From NCBI RefSeq assembly GCF_047729875.1, contig NZ_CP159826.1:1488001-1552000 (forward strand): a DNA stretch of 64,000 nucleotides, written 5' to 3'. A program made the translations under genes and the position numbers. Of this stretch, positions 45,709-55,255 are shown one piece after another (position 1 is the stretch's first letter; every line of letters begins with the position of its first letter). Origin of the DNA: Marimicrobium sp913061115 (GTDB lineage Bacteria; Pseudomonadota; Gammaproteobacteria; Pseudomonadales; Halieaceae). Below the pieces are notes generated by a model that saw only the letters and a list, made by a program, of their open reading frames with translations, ran no database searches and was not told where the DNA came from.

Positions 45709-46173
45709 TTACGCCAGGGGATCGCCGTCATCTTCATCATCCTCGATCTCGTTGCCACCAGCTTTAACTCGGCTCGCGGGGGTACACTGAAATTCCAGCA
45801 GCATCTGACGTTGTTGAATGAATGCTTGATTTGCGATCTTGACATATGGGTTGATAACTTGAATTCCAGCACGTCCTTTGATAACTGAGCCCATGACTTC
45901 TAGTTGCCCGAGTGCGTCCTGTCATTGGGCATAGGCCACGCAATACATCTCGAACGCATAGACTTCCAGAGGCGTAAGGAGTCCGGCTGCGGTTAACTCC
46001 GGAGCCATAAGTTGCCATTGTTGCTGTGCTGTCTTATTCATAATACCCTTGCGCATCTTGATGTAGGCTCCCTTATCTCTCTTGGGCTTCGGTGTGATCG
46101 TGGTCTCTCTGCATGGTTGCAACGTGCCCTTCACTAATTTCAGTTTGTTGGGTATGTTCTTTCTTCCTGGCAT
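45709..46173 (-). pseudogene. Phage terminase small subunit (P27 family) with in-frame TGA
   Basis: Opens with MPGRKNIPNKLKLVKGTLQP, the characteristic start of P27-family terminase small subunits, followed by QWQLMAPELTAAGLLTPLEV and YEMYCVAYAQ-like segment, and in the second half NPYVKIANQAFIQQRQMLLE and LEFQCTPASRVK. A single TGA (45922-45924) interrupts an otherwise continuous 155-codon frame. Terminase small subunits recognise phage DNA for packaging. No large terminase or other phage gene is nearby, so this is an isolated prophage remnant. Confidence 0.85.
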
Positions 46174-46681
46174 AACTTTCTCTTAAATTGATTTCAAAAA
46201 TAATTTGTCAAAATGCACGTACAAAAATGTGACTACCCTAACGGTATGTCGGAGGCAGGTGGCTAGACTTTAGCCCCCCCTATGCCCCTATAGGGCGAAA
46301 CATTAGTCACGCATGCCTCGAAACTATCGTCGCTTAGAACGTATTACAGGCTGCCTGAGAGGGGTTGCGATTTGGGCTCCCAGCCCTGAAAAGTTTTTCG
46401 TTGCGGTGATCGCACAATGTATATTTGTGCATTTCTGAGCGAGAGTATGCAATGGTCCGTGTAACACGTTTTTCAGTAGCGTACTGCTTTGTATATATTG
46501 TCTAATATGAAGAACATTATGAATAGGCTTTATTAGAGATGCATGTTCTTTACCTAATAATCATAGACGTCTGCAGTTTCAAGGTGATATGGATTGCCAA
46601 TGAAACATCCGTTCCTATTACTATATGGCATCAGTAGTAGTTGAATTCTAGGGTCAAATAGATAGAGGTATGATTAGAGTA
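46174..46681. mobile_element. Intergenic containing a short IS91 end-region fragment (46385-46487)
   Basis: Bases 46385-46487 match the region just inside the IS91 terminal sequence (cctgaaaag... gtgatcgcacaat... ttttcagtagcgt), but the terminal motif and coding parts are absent. The rest of the stretch has no recognised content. Confidence 0.65.
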
Positions 46682-47728
46682 TCAAACATCATCCTGTAAT
46701 TTATTGTTACGTAATCTCGCTCGGTAATTACCGCGAGCAAGCTCTTGCATGTCTTCAACAGCGTCAGTCTCGTCGACTATTTCTCGGCCTAGCAAAGTTT
46801 CAATGGCATCTTCTAATGTTACAACGCCAGCGGTTTGACCAAACTCATCTTCGACTAAAAATAAATGTTCGCGGTTTTTTATAAACATGTCGAGTAGCTT
46901 TTGTACGGGTAGTTTTTCAGAAACACGGGTAATGGGTTTAACTTCACTTCCTACTATTGACGTGCCATTTCCTTTGCGTTCGGCTTGAAATAAATCACGT
47001 TTGTTTACGAGGCCAATGATGTCGTCAATACTAGCACCATAAACTGGCATACGAGTGAATTGGACTGTTTTTTCATCATCCAAAGATTCAGTAACAGTGG
47101 CGTTTTCAGATAACATATGGACCACACTGCGTGGCGTTAAAACTTGTTCAGTTTTTATCTCACGCAGTTTTAAGAGGTTAGATAAGTATTGATTTTCATG
47201 AGCGACAAGGTTGCCGTCTTTGTGGCCTAGGGATGCTAGGGCAATAATTTCTTCACGGGTAATTTGATCTTCCTTAGCACTGCTGAATAATCTGGTTAAG
47301 CGTGTTGCTATCCAAACTAAGGGAAAGACTAATTTGATTAACCAGGAAATGACGAAAGCAGAGGGGATAGCTAGTTTTCGCCAGAAAGTTGCACCTAGAG
47401 TTTTGGGGATGATTTCAGAGAAATAAAGAATCGCCAAGGTAAGTAAAACGGCGATTAATGTTTCCCATTTGGCGCCAAAAACTTGCACGGCTTGAGAGCC
47501 CACGCCGGCTGCACCCATAGTATGAGCAAAAGTGTTAAGAATTAATATGCTAGACAATGATTCATCTAATTGAGTTTTGATTTTGACCAGTTTTTTAGCC
47601 GCGCGCGGTTTTTTTGATGATACCTGTTCAACAAAGCTTGGTGTAATTGAAAGGAGTACCGCCTCCAGTATTGAACAAAGAAATGACACGCCGATAGCGA
47701 TAGTTAAATAGATTAATAACACAGTCAT
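46682..47728 (-). CDS. CNNM/CorC-type membrane protein with DUF21 and CBS domains
   Basis: Integral membrane protein, possibly a magnesium or sodium/metal transporter. DUF21 domain (residues about 1-175) has four hydrophobic segments including LLTLAILYFSEIIPKTLGAT. Then come two CBS domains (about 190-250 and 260-320) with TPRSVVHMLSENATV and KNREHLFLVEDEFGQTAGVV. The C-terminal CorC transporter-associated domain is absent; it ends ARGNYRARLRNNKLQDDV. 348 aa. The coding sequence is more AT-rich than neighbours. Monocistronic. Confidence 0.9.
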   Translation of the reverse strand: MTVLLIYLTIAIGVSFLCSILEAVLLSITPSFVEQVSSKKPRAAKKLVKIKTQLDESLSSILILNTFAHTMGAAGVGSQAVQVFGAKWETLIAVLLTLAILYFSEIIPKTLGATFWRKLAIPSAFVISWLIKLVFPLVWIATRLTRLFSSAKEDQITREEIIALASLGHKDGNLVAHENQYLSNLLKLREIKTEQVLTPRSVVHMLSENATVTESLDDEKTVQFTRMPVYGASIDDIIGLVNKRDLFQAERKGNGTSIVGSEVKPITRVSEKLPVQKLLDMFIKNREHLFLVEDEFGQTAGVVTLEDAIETLLGREIVDETDAVEDMQELARGNYRARLRNNKLQDDV

Positions 47729-47798
47729 TCAGGATACGTTCCGAAGTTTTTTAGTGATGGTTATCATACACCGAGTAGTCACAAAAACTAGGTTGGTG

Positions 47799-49135
47799 AG
47801 TTTAGGGCAAATAAACGTCCTGTTGGTAGTAGATTTACTGACTGATGTCCCTAACTGAACTAGAGAAATTCGCGACATACGCGCCTACTGCCCTGAAAAG
47901 TTGTTCGCTGAGGTGACCGGGCAATTCCTATTCGTCCATTCCTGAACGAGAGCCCGCAGCAGTCCGTGCCATGGGGTTTTCAGTGGCGTCCCTGCTGATG
48001 AAACTCCGTCCCGGCGAAAAGAGACAGCGTGGCAGGTGGCGCCCTGGTTGGCGGTACCAGAAGGGGCCGGGCAGGGGCTTCCTTTTCCGTCTCGCGAAGA
48101 TGGGCCAGGATCCGGTCGACGACGTCCTGGTCGTCAATACAAGCGATGACTCTGACAGATCCGCCGCAGCGGCTGCCAGACTTCAATGTCGATATTGAAT
48201 ACTCGCTTGAGTCGCTGGGCCCAGGTCATAGCGGCATGACGCTGGATCGATGAGACGACGTCACTATCGGCAGGGCGCATTGCACCTTTGCCTCGTTTTG
48301 CCGGAGTGACCAGTCCGCGCCAGCGATGGTTCGGCGCGAGGACGCCATGATAACGGGTAAGATTGACCCTCGGCTTCGGTACCAGGGCTGCCAATCGTGC
48401 AATGAAATCCACCGGATCGAAGGCCACCTGGGTTGTTCCGTCTCGGTAAGGCGTCTTCAGGGTGTAAACCACCTTGCCCATAGAGCTGAGTGATAGACGT
48501 GGGATGGCCACGGCGGGGCGAGCGATGTACCGGCAGAGTCGCTCCCGTTTGTCCGTTTGATGCCCCTCACAACTCACGCCGGCGTGCAGGGAAAATCCAT
48601 TGGCCTTGGCGACGTGTTCCAGTCCGGGATTAGGCCGGTCGAGTGGGCGGAGGGTGCGAATCATGAAGGCTTTGCGACCCTGTTGCGGGCCGACGGCGAT
48701 CCGATAAGACACGGAACTGTCCAGGATATGAGGCATGGCATCCGCCTCGTCTGTGGGATCGAGTTCCAGCCAGGCGCTCTCGGTGTCCTGCTCCAGCAAG
48801 CCCTGTCGTTCCAGGCAGCGGCCGACACGTTGGCTGATAAGCTGAACCAGATCCTCCAGCTCGTCTTTAACCGGCGCTTTGAGGCGTTGAAATCGGGGTG
48901 ATCGATCGCCTCGATATACATAGACGCCATCCAGAAACAGGATGTGAAAATGTATATTGAGGTTTAAGGCTGATCCGAAGCGTTGTATCAACGTTACCGC
49001 ACCAGTCGCCCCGTCCTGGAGTCGGTATCCAGCCTTGTGGATCAGATGTGTAGAAGTTGCGCGGTAAATAATGCCCAGCACCTTGCCCATTGCCTGGGGA
49101 TGGGCAGCGAACAGGTAGCGTAGCGGAAACCCCGT
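47799..49135 (-). mobile_element. IS91-family element, longest copy (copy 7), 5'-truncated
   Basis: Left end agtttagggcaaataaacg at 47799, then the conserved end region, then the Y2 transposase gene on the minus strand to about 49115. The N-terminal zinc-finger half of the transposase and the opposite (ter) end are missing. It is the best template for defining the family in this genome. Confidence 0.88.
47980..49114 (-). pseudogene. IS91-family Y2 rolling-circle transposase, truncated and frameshifted
   Basis: Relaxase-like transposase. Visible segments are FPLRYLFAAHPQAMGKVLGI, THLIHKAGYRLQDGATGAVT, SALNLNIHFHILFLDGVYVY (HxH metal motif of the HUH fold), VAFDPVDFIARLAALVPKP and NLTRYHGVLAPNHRWRG. 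After MTWAQRLKRVFNIDIEVW a frameshift near 48180 moves CGGSVRVIACIDDQDVVDRI into another frame. The N-terminal 120 or so residues are lost and an in-frame TAG appears upstream of 49115. Not functional. Confidence 0.88.
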
Positions 49136-49239
49136 CCTGTTGAGTGCCGAGGACTATGCGGCGATTTTCATCAGAGCGGTGAGAGGTGAGCTTTTTGTCT
49201 AGTTACTTTTGCGAACTTGTGCAGCAAGGGGCACTAGAC

Positions 49240-50028
49240 TCAATAAAGCTTCAAGGCATCGAGTACTAAGCCATTGTTTCCGAGTATTCCGCGAACTGGG
49301 GAGTAGAGCTTGTGCAAAGTGGTGTGAAACCCTAGGTGCTTTAGCTTCACTAAAGTCTCGATAGAAAAAATTGAATACACCAGGCTACCTTCGTCGCTAA
49401 TGGGATCGACGTGATAGATTGGATCCAGTAAGTATTCGATTTCCCCTGCCTTGTTAACCACCGACCGAGTCTCATCCAATATCGAAGCTTGATAGAACGG
49501 TATAGTAAAAATGTGGCGACCCCCCGGCTTTAGCACGCGGAATATTTCTCGGTGCGCCGTGTATGGATCAGGAAGGTGCTCCCAGACGTCGGAAGAAATC
49601 ACTAAATCAAAGCTGCAATCATCAAACGAGAGTTGGTGAGCATCCTCATGGCGCACACCGTCGACCACTTGACCTGGGTAATACTCAGGTCCCAGGTACT
49701 CAGAGGAACAGTAGCCAGGTTTGTCTTTCATAATTCTGTGCAGCGAATGGTTAGACTCAAGGTTATATATTTTTAAATTGTTTTTCCCCAGGCATTGATA
49801 CTCAGAGTTTTCGCGGTATACCGTGCCCGCAACACGCGCAATCTGCCTCTGCCGACTCTTGGAGCCACAGAGAATGCAGAGGCCCGTTTCGCGAAAGTTT
49901 TCATTCCAGCTCCTGAAAAAAGAAGGCTTGGAGCACGATTCGCAGTACCCTAAGGTCACCCTGAAAATTTCAGCCAACCTTTCAGCCAGGGTCTTATTTC
50001 GCTCAGGGATTGGATATAACTCAGTCAT
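49240..50028 (-). CDS. Zinc-ribbon SAM-dependent methyltransferase
   Basis: N-terminal putative zinc ribbon: CESCSKPSF and GLCILCGSKSRQRQ (Cys pairs at about 29/32 and 53/56). A class I methyltransferase domain follows, with little of the Gly-rich SAM loop but with LVISSDVWEHLPDPYTAHRE and RVLKPGGRHIFTIPFY, typical of Methyltransf_11 proteins in surface-glycan clusters. 262 aa. Preceded by a fragment of a possible glycosyltransferase and IS ends, suggesting it is a leftover of a glycan locus. Confidence 0.82.
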   Translation of the reverse strand: MTELYPIPERNKTLAERLAEIFRVTLGYCESCSKPSFFRSWNENFRETGLCILCGSKSRQRQIARVAGTVYRENSEYQCLGKNNLKIYNLESNHSLHRIMKDKPGYCSSEYLGPEYYPGQVVDGVRHEDAHQLSFDDCSFDLVISSDVWEHLPDPYTAHREIFRVLKPGGRHIFTIPFYQASILDETRSVVNKAGEIEYLLDPIYHVDPISDEGSLVYSIFSIETLVKLKHLGFHTTLHKLYSPVRGILGNNGLVLDALKLY

Positions 50029-50046
50029 TGCTTGAGCGTACTATAA

Positions 50047-50066
50047 AGTATAAGACAAATAAAAAA
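50047..50066 (-). mobile_element. IS91-type terminal sequence alone (copy 8)
   Basis: agtataagacaaataaaaaa, without any further IS sequence to its right. It directly abuts a truncated gene. Confidence 0.65.
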
Positions 50067-50286
50067 GACCAAGTAATTTTCCTGCAGCACCGTAATCACG
50101 ATTATCTTTAGGCAGAACAGGGGTAACGCCAGGAATATCAGCCCAATCCGGCACTTCTTGAAAACCGTTTACTATCAAATAAAACTTATCAAACTGACCA
50201 CCCAGGCTTTTTATCGCTAAAGGTGCGGTGTGAGATCGAGTAGGCATTGTGGCCATACCTGCAACTAATCTATATTTTATAGCCAT
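50065..50286 (-). pseudogene. N-terminal fragment of a glycosyltransferase-like protein
   Basis: ATG at 50286; the translation KYRLVAGMATMPTRSHTAPL then GQFDKFYLIVNGFQEVPDW resembles the start of a GT-A-type sugar transferase (Ala-Thr-x-P-x-R motif). It is cut after about 70 residues by the IS91-type end at 50047-50066. Family assignment is tentative. Confidence 0.55.
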
Positions 50287-50316
50287 ACCGTAACCTCAAA
50301 TAAACACCTGAGGCCT

Positions 50317-50475
50317 AGTATAGGACAAATAAACGGCCTGTCGGGAGTAGATTTTCTCACTGATCCTGCCAGGTGAACTTTAGAAATTCTCGAAATAACC
50401 ACCTACTGCCCTGAAAAATTGTTCGCTGAGGTGACCGTGCAATTCATATACGGTCATTCCTGAGCGATAGCATGC
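50317..50475 (-). mobile_element. IS91-family origin-end fragment (copy 9)
   Basis: agtataggacaaataaacgg followed by about 140 bases of the conserved end region, then unrelated sequence. Confidence 0.82.
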
Positions 50476-50659
50476 ACCGCCGATGTGCGCTCAGACCGCG
50501 CCTCCAGCATACGTAGCAGACGCGCCGGCGGATGCGATCGAACCGGTAGTCGCGACCGCGTCGCCCGCCAGTAACTCAGGCGCAGCAACCGATAGCAGAC
50601 CGGCAGTAAGAAAAATGCCGATAAAGCGTTAATCACAAACCCAAATGGCATTTTCATGT

Positions 50660-52276
50660 TCAGTTAGATGTTCGCAAGTCGATGTATGTCACCGTCATGG
50701 GATCGTCAATTGCGATGGTCACCGGTACGATGTGGTCTGGGCTACCTTGCGTGTAAGTGGTGCCTGCCACTGGAGTGTTACCGGGACCACCTGGGTTGTA
50801 GAACTGCCAATAACCGTCGGGGGTATGCTGGCCAGCCGGTTGCTCTGAAGGAACGCGAACACCAACAACTTTGCTTATCGCTGGCAAGTCACCCTTTAAA
50901 ATAATGTCAATTTGATTATCTCTGTCTTCTAAATAACAGTCGTTGCCATCAACCACTTGGCCTGGCACACCGAGCTCTGCGAGGCCGACCACCTCAATTT
51001 TTTGATCATCTATTAGATATTCGGTACCAGCTTGAAGAAGGGGAATTAATTCTCCCGCATCATTTTTTACCTGCACCTGAAAAAAGTTATTGTACTGATT
51101 CGGCTTAAGGCCGGTTATGCCATCGGGTGTATAGCCGCCCGTGGTGTAGACCCTAAGGCGATACTGTGCATCGTCACCGTAAAGGCTAATACCATCATTA
51201 GGTGTATTTGCGGTGAAGCCGGGCGGCCCCTCATCGCCGATCGCAGATGTGATGTTTAATTTAGCACCTGTGAGTCTTGGGCCGTTGCCGGGGGTGTGAT
51301 AAGGAGAGCCTGGCGCATTGGCAAATAAGCCCACTGCTGATTGTAAAAAACCATCTGGCCCAACCATCATCAGAGGCGTTCCGTCATCAACAACTTCAAT
51401 CCGGACCGGGTATAGCACATTTGGATCATCCAGCTCTAAACGATTTCCAAGCTGCCCGAATAAAACCACAACGGCACGCTCATTATAGTCAAAATTAGGT
51501 GTCATGGTGGCGTGATCAGGATACACCTGACTGTAATCGTTAAGTGTGACTAGGAAGTCACTGCCTTCTGCCGTGCTGAACAAGATCGGCCACGAGAACT
51601 CAATAGGCATACCTCCGCCATAGAAAATCTCCGGCAAACCGTTTATCAGCAGCATCTTGCTTGTTGACTGGGCGGAGGTGTAATCACTTGAGGTAGGTGC
51701 TATTTCGCCACAGCCGGTCAGCGTATTCCAGTTACCTCCAGCTTCCTTTACCAGCTGCTCGCTGTAAGAATCAGTTCCTGTAAACCCAGGTATCCCAATA
51801 ATATTGGAGAACCCTAGCCCTCCCGCGAGCATCTTGGCCTCACGGTCCCAAAGGTCTGCGTTAATAACAATATCGAGGTCAAGAACATCAGGCGGTGCAA
51901 GGCCATCTCCAGGCAGAATAAGCGTCATTTTGTCACCGTTAGGCTGAAATATGATCACCCCAATTTGCTGGTCTGATACCGTTAGCAACCCCATCTCCAC
52001 TTTTTCAGCGGCGGTAGGCACTCTAAAATTGGCGGCTTCCTCTCGTGTAAAAAGGTCTGTGGAAGTTATGCTGCCTGAGGCGTCGCTGGCCACAACACGG
52101 ACTTGAGTCACGTTGGGAGTAATATATTGTTGCAACATAGATGCCGCATCGACAGCGGTCATAGGCTCAGGCGGGGTCTGTGCGCCATTGTCGCCGTCAC
52201 TACAAGCACCTAGCAGAGAGAACAAAATGGACCAAACAAAGGCCTTGAACAAACGCGAGCGGGATCGGGATTTCAT
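50660..52276 (-). CDS. Hypothetical exported lipoprotein
   Basis: Signal peptide with lipobox SLLGACSDGD (Cys near residue 25), then a 510-residue extracytoplasmic region without a family I recognise. Early part contains TPNVTQVRVVASDASGS and a TVSDQQIGVIIFQPNGDKMT strand; the middle is rich in Asp, Gly, Pro and Tyr, and the C-terminal third has HTPDGYWQFYNPGGPG. Composition suggests a beta-rich secreted protein, perhaps substrate binding. It lies 41 bases downstream of the alpha/beta hydrolase gene on the same strand, so the two are probably cotranscribed. Confidence 0.75.
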   Translation of the reverse strand: MKSRSRSRLFKAFVWSILFSLLGACSDGDNGAQTPPEPMTAVDAASMLQQYITPNVTQVRVVASDASGSITSTDLFTREEAANFRVPTAAEKVEMGLLTVSDQQIGVIIFQPNGDKMTLILPGDGLAPPDVLDLDIVINADLWDREAKMLAGGLGFSNIIGIPGFTGTDSYSEQLVKEAGGNWNTLTGCGEIAPTSSDYTSAQSTSKMLLINGLPEIFYGGGMPIEFSWPILFSTAEGSDFLVTLNDYSQVYPDHATMTPNFDYNERAVVVLFGQLGNRLELDDPNVLYPVRIEVVDDGTPLMMVGPDGFLQSAVGLFANAPGSPYHTPGNGPRLTGAKLNITSAIGDEGPPGFTANTPNDGISLYGDDAQYRLRVYTTGGYTPDGITGLKPNQYNNFFQVQVKNDAGELIPLLQAGTEYLIDDQKIEVVGLAELGVPGQVVDGNDCYLEDRDNQIDIILKGDLPAISKVVGVRVPSEQPAGQHTPDGYWQFYNPGGPGNTPVAGTTYTQGSPDHIVPVTIAIDDPMTVTYIDLRTSN

Positions 52277-52317
52277 ATTAGTATCTGCATTTTGTGGGGT
52301 TAGTGTCGCTTGCTATG

Positions 52318-53439
52318 CTACGTCTGCTCTGCCAGAACAGGAGCGCATTTTGAGTTTTTCACTCCAGTAAGTGCAGCGCCTTCAGCAGACAACGACTGTC
52401 GCACTAACTGAGCGATAATTTTCGGTTGATCATTCTGGGGATAATGCGAGGCGCAAGGCAGGCGCCAATAGGAAGCAGCAATATCTCTGTTTCGTAAATA
52501 GTTCTCCCAGACAAAATCGGCAATCTCTGTTTTCGCAATCGGGTCTCGCTCACCCCAAATTAGAGTGGCGGGTATCTCACTTCGACTCAGCGCCTGCAGC
52601 CACGTTTTTTCAAGCTTGCGCCGATCCTGAAGATACCTGAGGGTTTTCGGAAACACCGTAGTGCCACCCTGGTACCTAAAGGTAGACGACATGTTTAGCT
52701 GCTCTTCCTGGGTTAACGTAGGCGAATATACCTTTGCCAATTCCGTTGTGAATCTATCAGGGGTTAAAATAAAGCGAGTCACAAAGTCACCAAAACCTGG
52801 TAGCGTCAAATATTTCTGGCCAGCGGATAACTCTGCCAAAGGAAGATATATGCCACCGTTGAGAATGACGTGGTGATCTATCTGATAAGGGGATGAGCCT
52901 GTCTGTTGATAGAGGTTAAGAAACGCAAATCCGACACTATCGCCTTTGTCATGGGTTAACAGGGTAAATCTGCTGAGGCCCAAAATCTCTCGAATGAAGT
53001 AATCGACAAGCTGAGCATCATCGGGAATGGAATAGCGGTAGTCTCCCTTGGGTTTGTCAGAAAAACCATACCCCGGCGTATCGATAACCGCGATAAAGTA
53101 TTCTTTTTCTAGCTCGCTAATAAGCTCTTTAAAATCATAACTACTTGTTGGCCAGCCATGAATCATCACGATGGCGGGGTTATCACTATTGCCGAAAGTA
53201 CGGTAAAAAATATTTAGCTCGGGCCATCGACTGTTTTCGGACAGGCTTGATCGCCAACGGAAATACGATCCGCCACGACCCCACGATTCTGCATCGGGCC
53301 CAGCGTCGGGATGACTGTTATAAAACTCCCCAATAGTGTTGGAATTATCCAAGGGATTCCATAATGAATAAATCACCATTGATAGGACAATTACGATGAA
53401 TGGAATCACAATAGCTTTAATGCTGAGATGTCTGAACAT
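52318..53439 (-). CDS. Alpha/beta hydrolase (epoxide hydrolase/MEST-like)
   Basis: One N-terminal membrane anchor (about 7-26) and an alpha/beta hydrolase domain. Oxyanion segment MIHGWPTSSYDF; nucleophile elbow LLTHDKGDSVGFAF with Asp in place of Ser, as in epoxide hydrolases, haloalkane dehalogenases and MEST proteins; catalytic His in CASHYPQNDQP. The GERDPI segment supplies the acid. 373 aa. Upstream of the lipoprotein gene on the same strand. Reaction uncertain between epoxide hydrolysis and dehalogenation. Confidence 0.85.
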   Translation of the reverse strand: MFRHLSIKAIVIPFIVIVLSMVIYSLWNPLDNSNTIGEFYNSHPDAGPDAESWGRGGSYFRWRSSLSENSRWPELNIFYRTFGNSDNPAIVMIHGWPTSSYDFKELISELEKEYFIAVIDTPGYGFSDKPKGDYRYSIPDDAQLVDYFIREILGLSRFTLLTHDKGDSVGFAFLNLYQQTGSSPYQIDHHVILNGGIYLPLAELSAGQKYLTLPGFGDFVTRFILTPDRFTTELAKVYSPTLTQEEQLNMSSTFRYQGGTTVFPKTLRYLQDRRKLEKTWLQALSRSEIPATLIWGERDPIAKTEIADFVWENYLRNRDIAASYWRLPCASHYPQNDQPKIIAQLVRQSLSAEGAALTGVKNSKCAPVLAEQT

Positions 53440-53561
53440 GTTCCAAGTCCGTTTTTCTGTCTTTTACAAAACGCTTACAGCTCTCGCATCTGAGAAATTT
53501 AACTCGCAGTAATTGCCACTATATCGCGCAGACAAAAGGTGCCGGATGCACCGACCGCAGG

Positions 53562-54245
53562 TTACTTTTGCAACGCTTGCCGTGCTTTGGCTTTAAACTT
53601 TTCCTGCTCCTCTTCGTCGTCCAGAAGATTACCCAGACTGAACGGTACATCGATACCCGCTTTCATACCCGGTTGTTCATACATGGCAGCTAACCAGCGC
53701 TGCAGGTTGTCGAGTCCGTCAATGGATACGCCCGACCACTTGTGGGTGCGAGCCCAACACCAGTTGGCGATATCGGCAATGGAGTAGTCGTCCGTCAGCC
53801 ATTCACTTTCACCCAGGCGTGTGTCGAGCACCTCAAACAAGCGGCGGCATTCGTTTTGGTAGCGGTCAATCGCAGGTTGAATCTTTTCCGGGAAATAACG
53901 GTAAAACACATTGGCCTGGCCCATCATTGGGCCAACGCCGCCCATCTGGAACATCAGCCATTGGATAACCCGGGCGCGGCCTTTGGCATCCGTGGGTAGC
54001 AAACGACCGGTTTTTTCTGCCAGGTGAATCATGATCGCGCCCGATTCGAAGATAGCCAGGTCATCAAGGTCGCGGTCAATAATCGCGGGGATACGGCCAT
54101 TGGGATTGATTGCCCGAAATTCAGGCTTATGCTGATCGCCTTCGCCGATATTGACTGTGTGGGTGTTGTACTCGAGTTCCAGTGCCTCTAGCGCACAGGA
54201 CGCTTTATGGCCGTTGGGTGTAGGGGCTGTGTAGAGTTCAATCAT
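53562..54245 (-). CDS. Glutathione S-transferase (YfcG/nu class)
   Basis: Thioredoxin-fold N-domain opens MIELYTAPTPNGHKASCALE, where TPNGHK is the active-site stretch of nu-class enzymes (YfcG, YghU) with disulfide-bond oxidoreductase activity. NPNGRIPAIIDRD is the cis-Pro glutathione-binding loop. C-terminal all-alpha domain follows. 227 aa. It lies 30 bases downstream of the DJ-1/PfpI gene, forming a two-gene operon divergent from a LysR regulator. Confidence 0.92.
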   Translation of the reverse strand: MIELYTAPTPNGHKASCALEALELEYNTHTVNIGEGDQHKPEFRAINPNGRIPAIIDRDLDDLAIFESGAIMIHLAEKTGRLLPTDAKGRARVIQWLMFQMGGVGPMMGQANVFYRYFPEKIQPAIDRYQNECRRLFEVLDTRLGESEWLTDDYSIADIANWCWARTHKWSGVSIDGLDNLQRWLAAMYEQPGMKAGIDVPFSLGNLLDDEEEQEKFKAKARQALQK

Positions 54246-54275
54246 TGCATGTATCTCCAGTGAGTCGGTGTATTA

Positions 54276-55133
54276 CTAGGATTTTTCTGCAATTAATACC
54301 AGCATCTTGTGCGCTGTTTCTCGACCGGAATTCTGATTCTGGCCGGTAACAAAACGCTCTTCATCGTCGACCACAACGAGGGTGGCAAGGAAGTCTACGA
54401 ACCTGGTGTTGCTTTCAAAAACAACACCGGCTTTGCGCAGTTCTGTCTCGGGGTGCTGGGGAGTAATTTCTATGCCCAGTTCCTTAATCTGTTTGTCAGT
54501 GACACCGGTCATACGCCGACCGGCGATCAACGGCTTACCGTCACGGTCTTTTGCATTAATGAGGCCCAATACGCCATGGCAAACGCCACCAATAACCGGT
54601 TCGTTGCTGGCGTAGTATGCTTCACTGACCTTCTCGGCCAATACGGGTGAATAGCCCAAATCGTAGGCCGCTCCCCAACCTCCGGATATAAAGATGATGT
54701 CGTACTGGGTAAAATCAACGTCATCAATGCGCATTGAATTTTCGACCTTGGCCAGAAATGCCGGGTCGGCCAAGAAGCGGTCGTCTTCCGGGGTTTTTAA
54801 TATGCGGTTCAAGGTCTGGGGATCGACGGGGATTTCTCCACCTTTGACGCTGGCCAGATCAACCTGCATGCCCGCATCGAGGAATCGATAGTAAGGGTGG
54901 GTCATCTCTGACGCCATCACGCCGGTGGCATCGCCAGTGGTCTCACCGGGGGCAGACAAAACGGCCTGGTTGGTCGCAATAATCAACGCTCGTTTGCCTG
55001 CGGGTAGTTGCACTGCTTCGCCGTCATATTCAGGGTGTAAACCCGCCTTGTGCAAGATCGTTGGCAGCGCCAGGACCAATAAGGCGAGCCCGAGGACTAT
55101 GCCGCCTACAATTTTGATTAATTTCGCTTTCAT
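54276..55133 (-). CDS. DJ-1/PfpI family protein with N-terminal membrane anchor
   Basis: Class I glutamine-amidotransferase-like fold. Nucleophile elbow VIGGVCHGVLGL holds the catalytic Cys; HPETELRKAGVVFESN and FVTGQNQNSGRE are typical of the Hsp31-like/ThiJ branch linked to glyoxalase III or deglycase activity. Residues 8-28 form a transmembrane or signal segment, unusual for this mostly cytosolic branch. 285 aa. Operon with GST, pointing to detoxification of electrophiles. Confidence 0.9.
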   Translation of the reverse strand: MKAKLIKIVGGIVLGLALLVLALPTILHKAGLHPEYDGEAVQLPAGKRALIIATNQAVLSAPGETTGDATGVMASEMTHPYYRFLDAGMQVDLASVKGGEIPVDPQTLNRILKTPEDDRFLADPAFLAKVENSMRIDDVDFTQYDIIFISGGWGAAYDLGYSPVLAEKVSEAYYASNEPVIGGVCHGVLGLINAKDRDGKPLIAGRRMTGVTDKQIKELGIEITPQHPETELRKAGVVFESNTRFVDFLATLVVVDDEERFVTGQNQNSGRETAHKMLVLIAEKS

Positions 55134-55205
55134 GTTGCAGCCCTGTTCAAGTTATAAGGGAGTGGGTTCATTTATGGACCGTGCAGTAGTCTACCCCCTG
55201 TTTTG

Positions 55206-55234
55206 TTATGCGTAAATTATCGACAATTGCATAA
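55206..55234. promoter_or_regulatory. Candidate LysR-type operator in the divergent intergenic region
   Basis: ttatgc-(17 nt)-gcataa, with a nested aattat/acaatt-type partial symmetry, 22 bases before the LysR ATG. Position and dyad symmetry suit autoregulation and control of the divergent DJ-1/GST operon. Confidence 0.35.
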
Positions 55235-55255
55235 CCATTGTGCGAATATGCACAA

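Noticed and set aside
50483..50632. 50-codon Ala/Pro-rich plus-strand frame
   Set aside because: Composition is suggestive of a secreted protein tail, but there is no recognised motif or ribosome-binding site; it follows an IS91 fragment and is too short to support.
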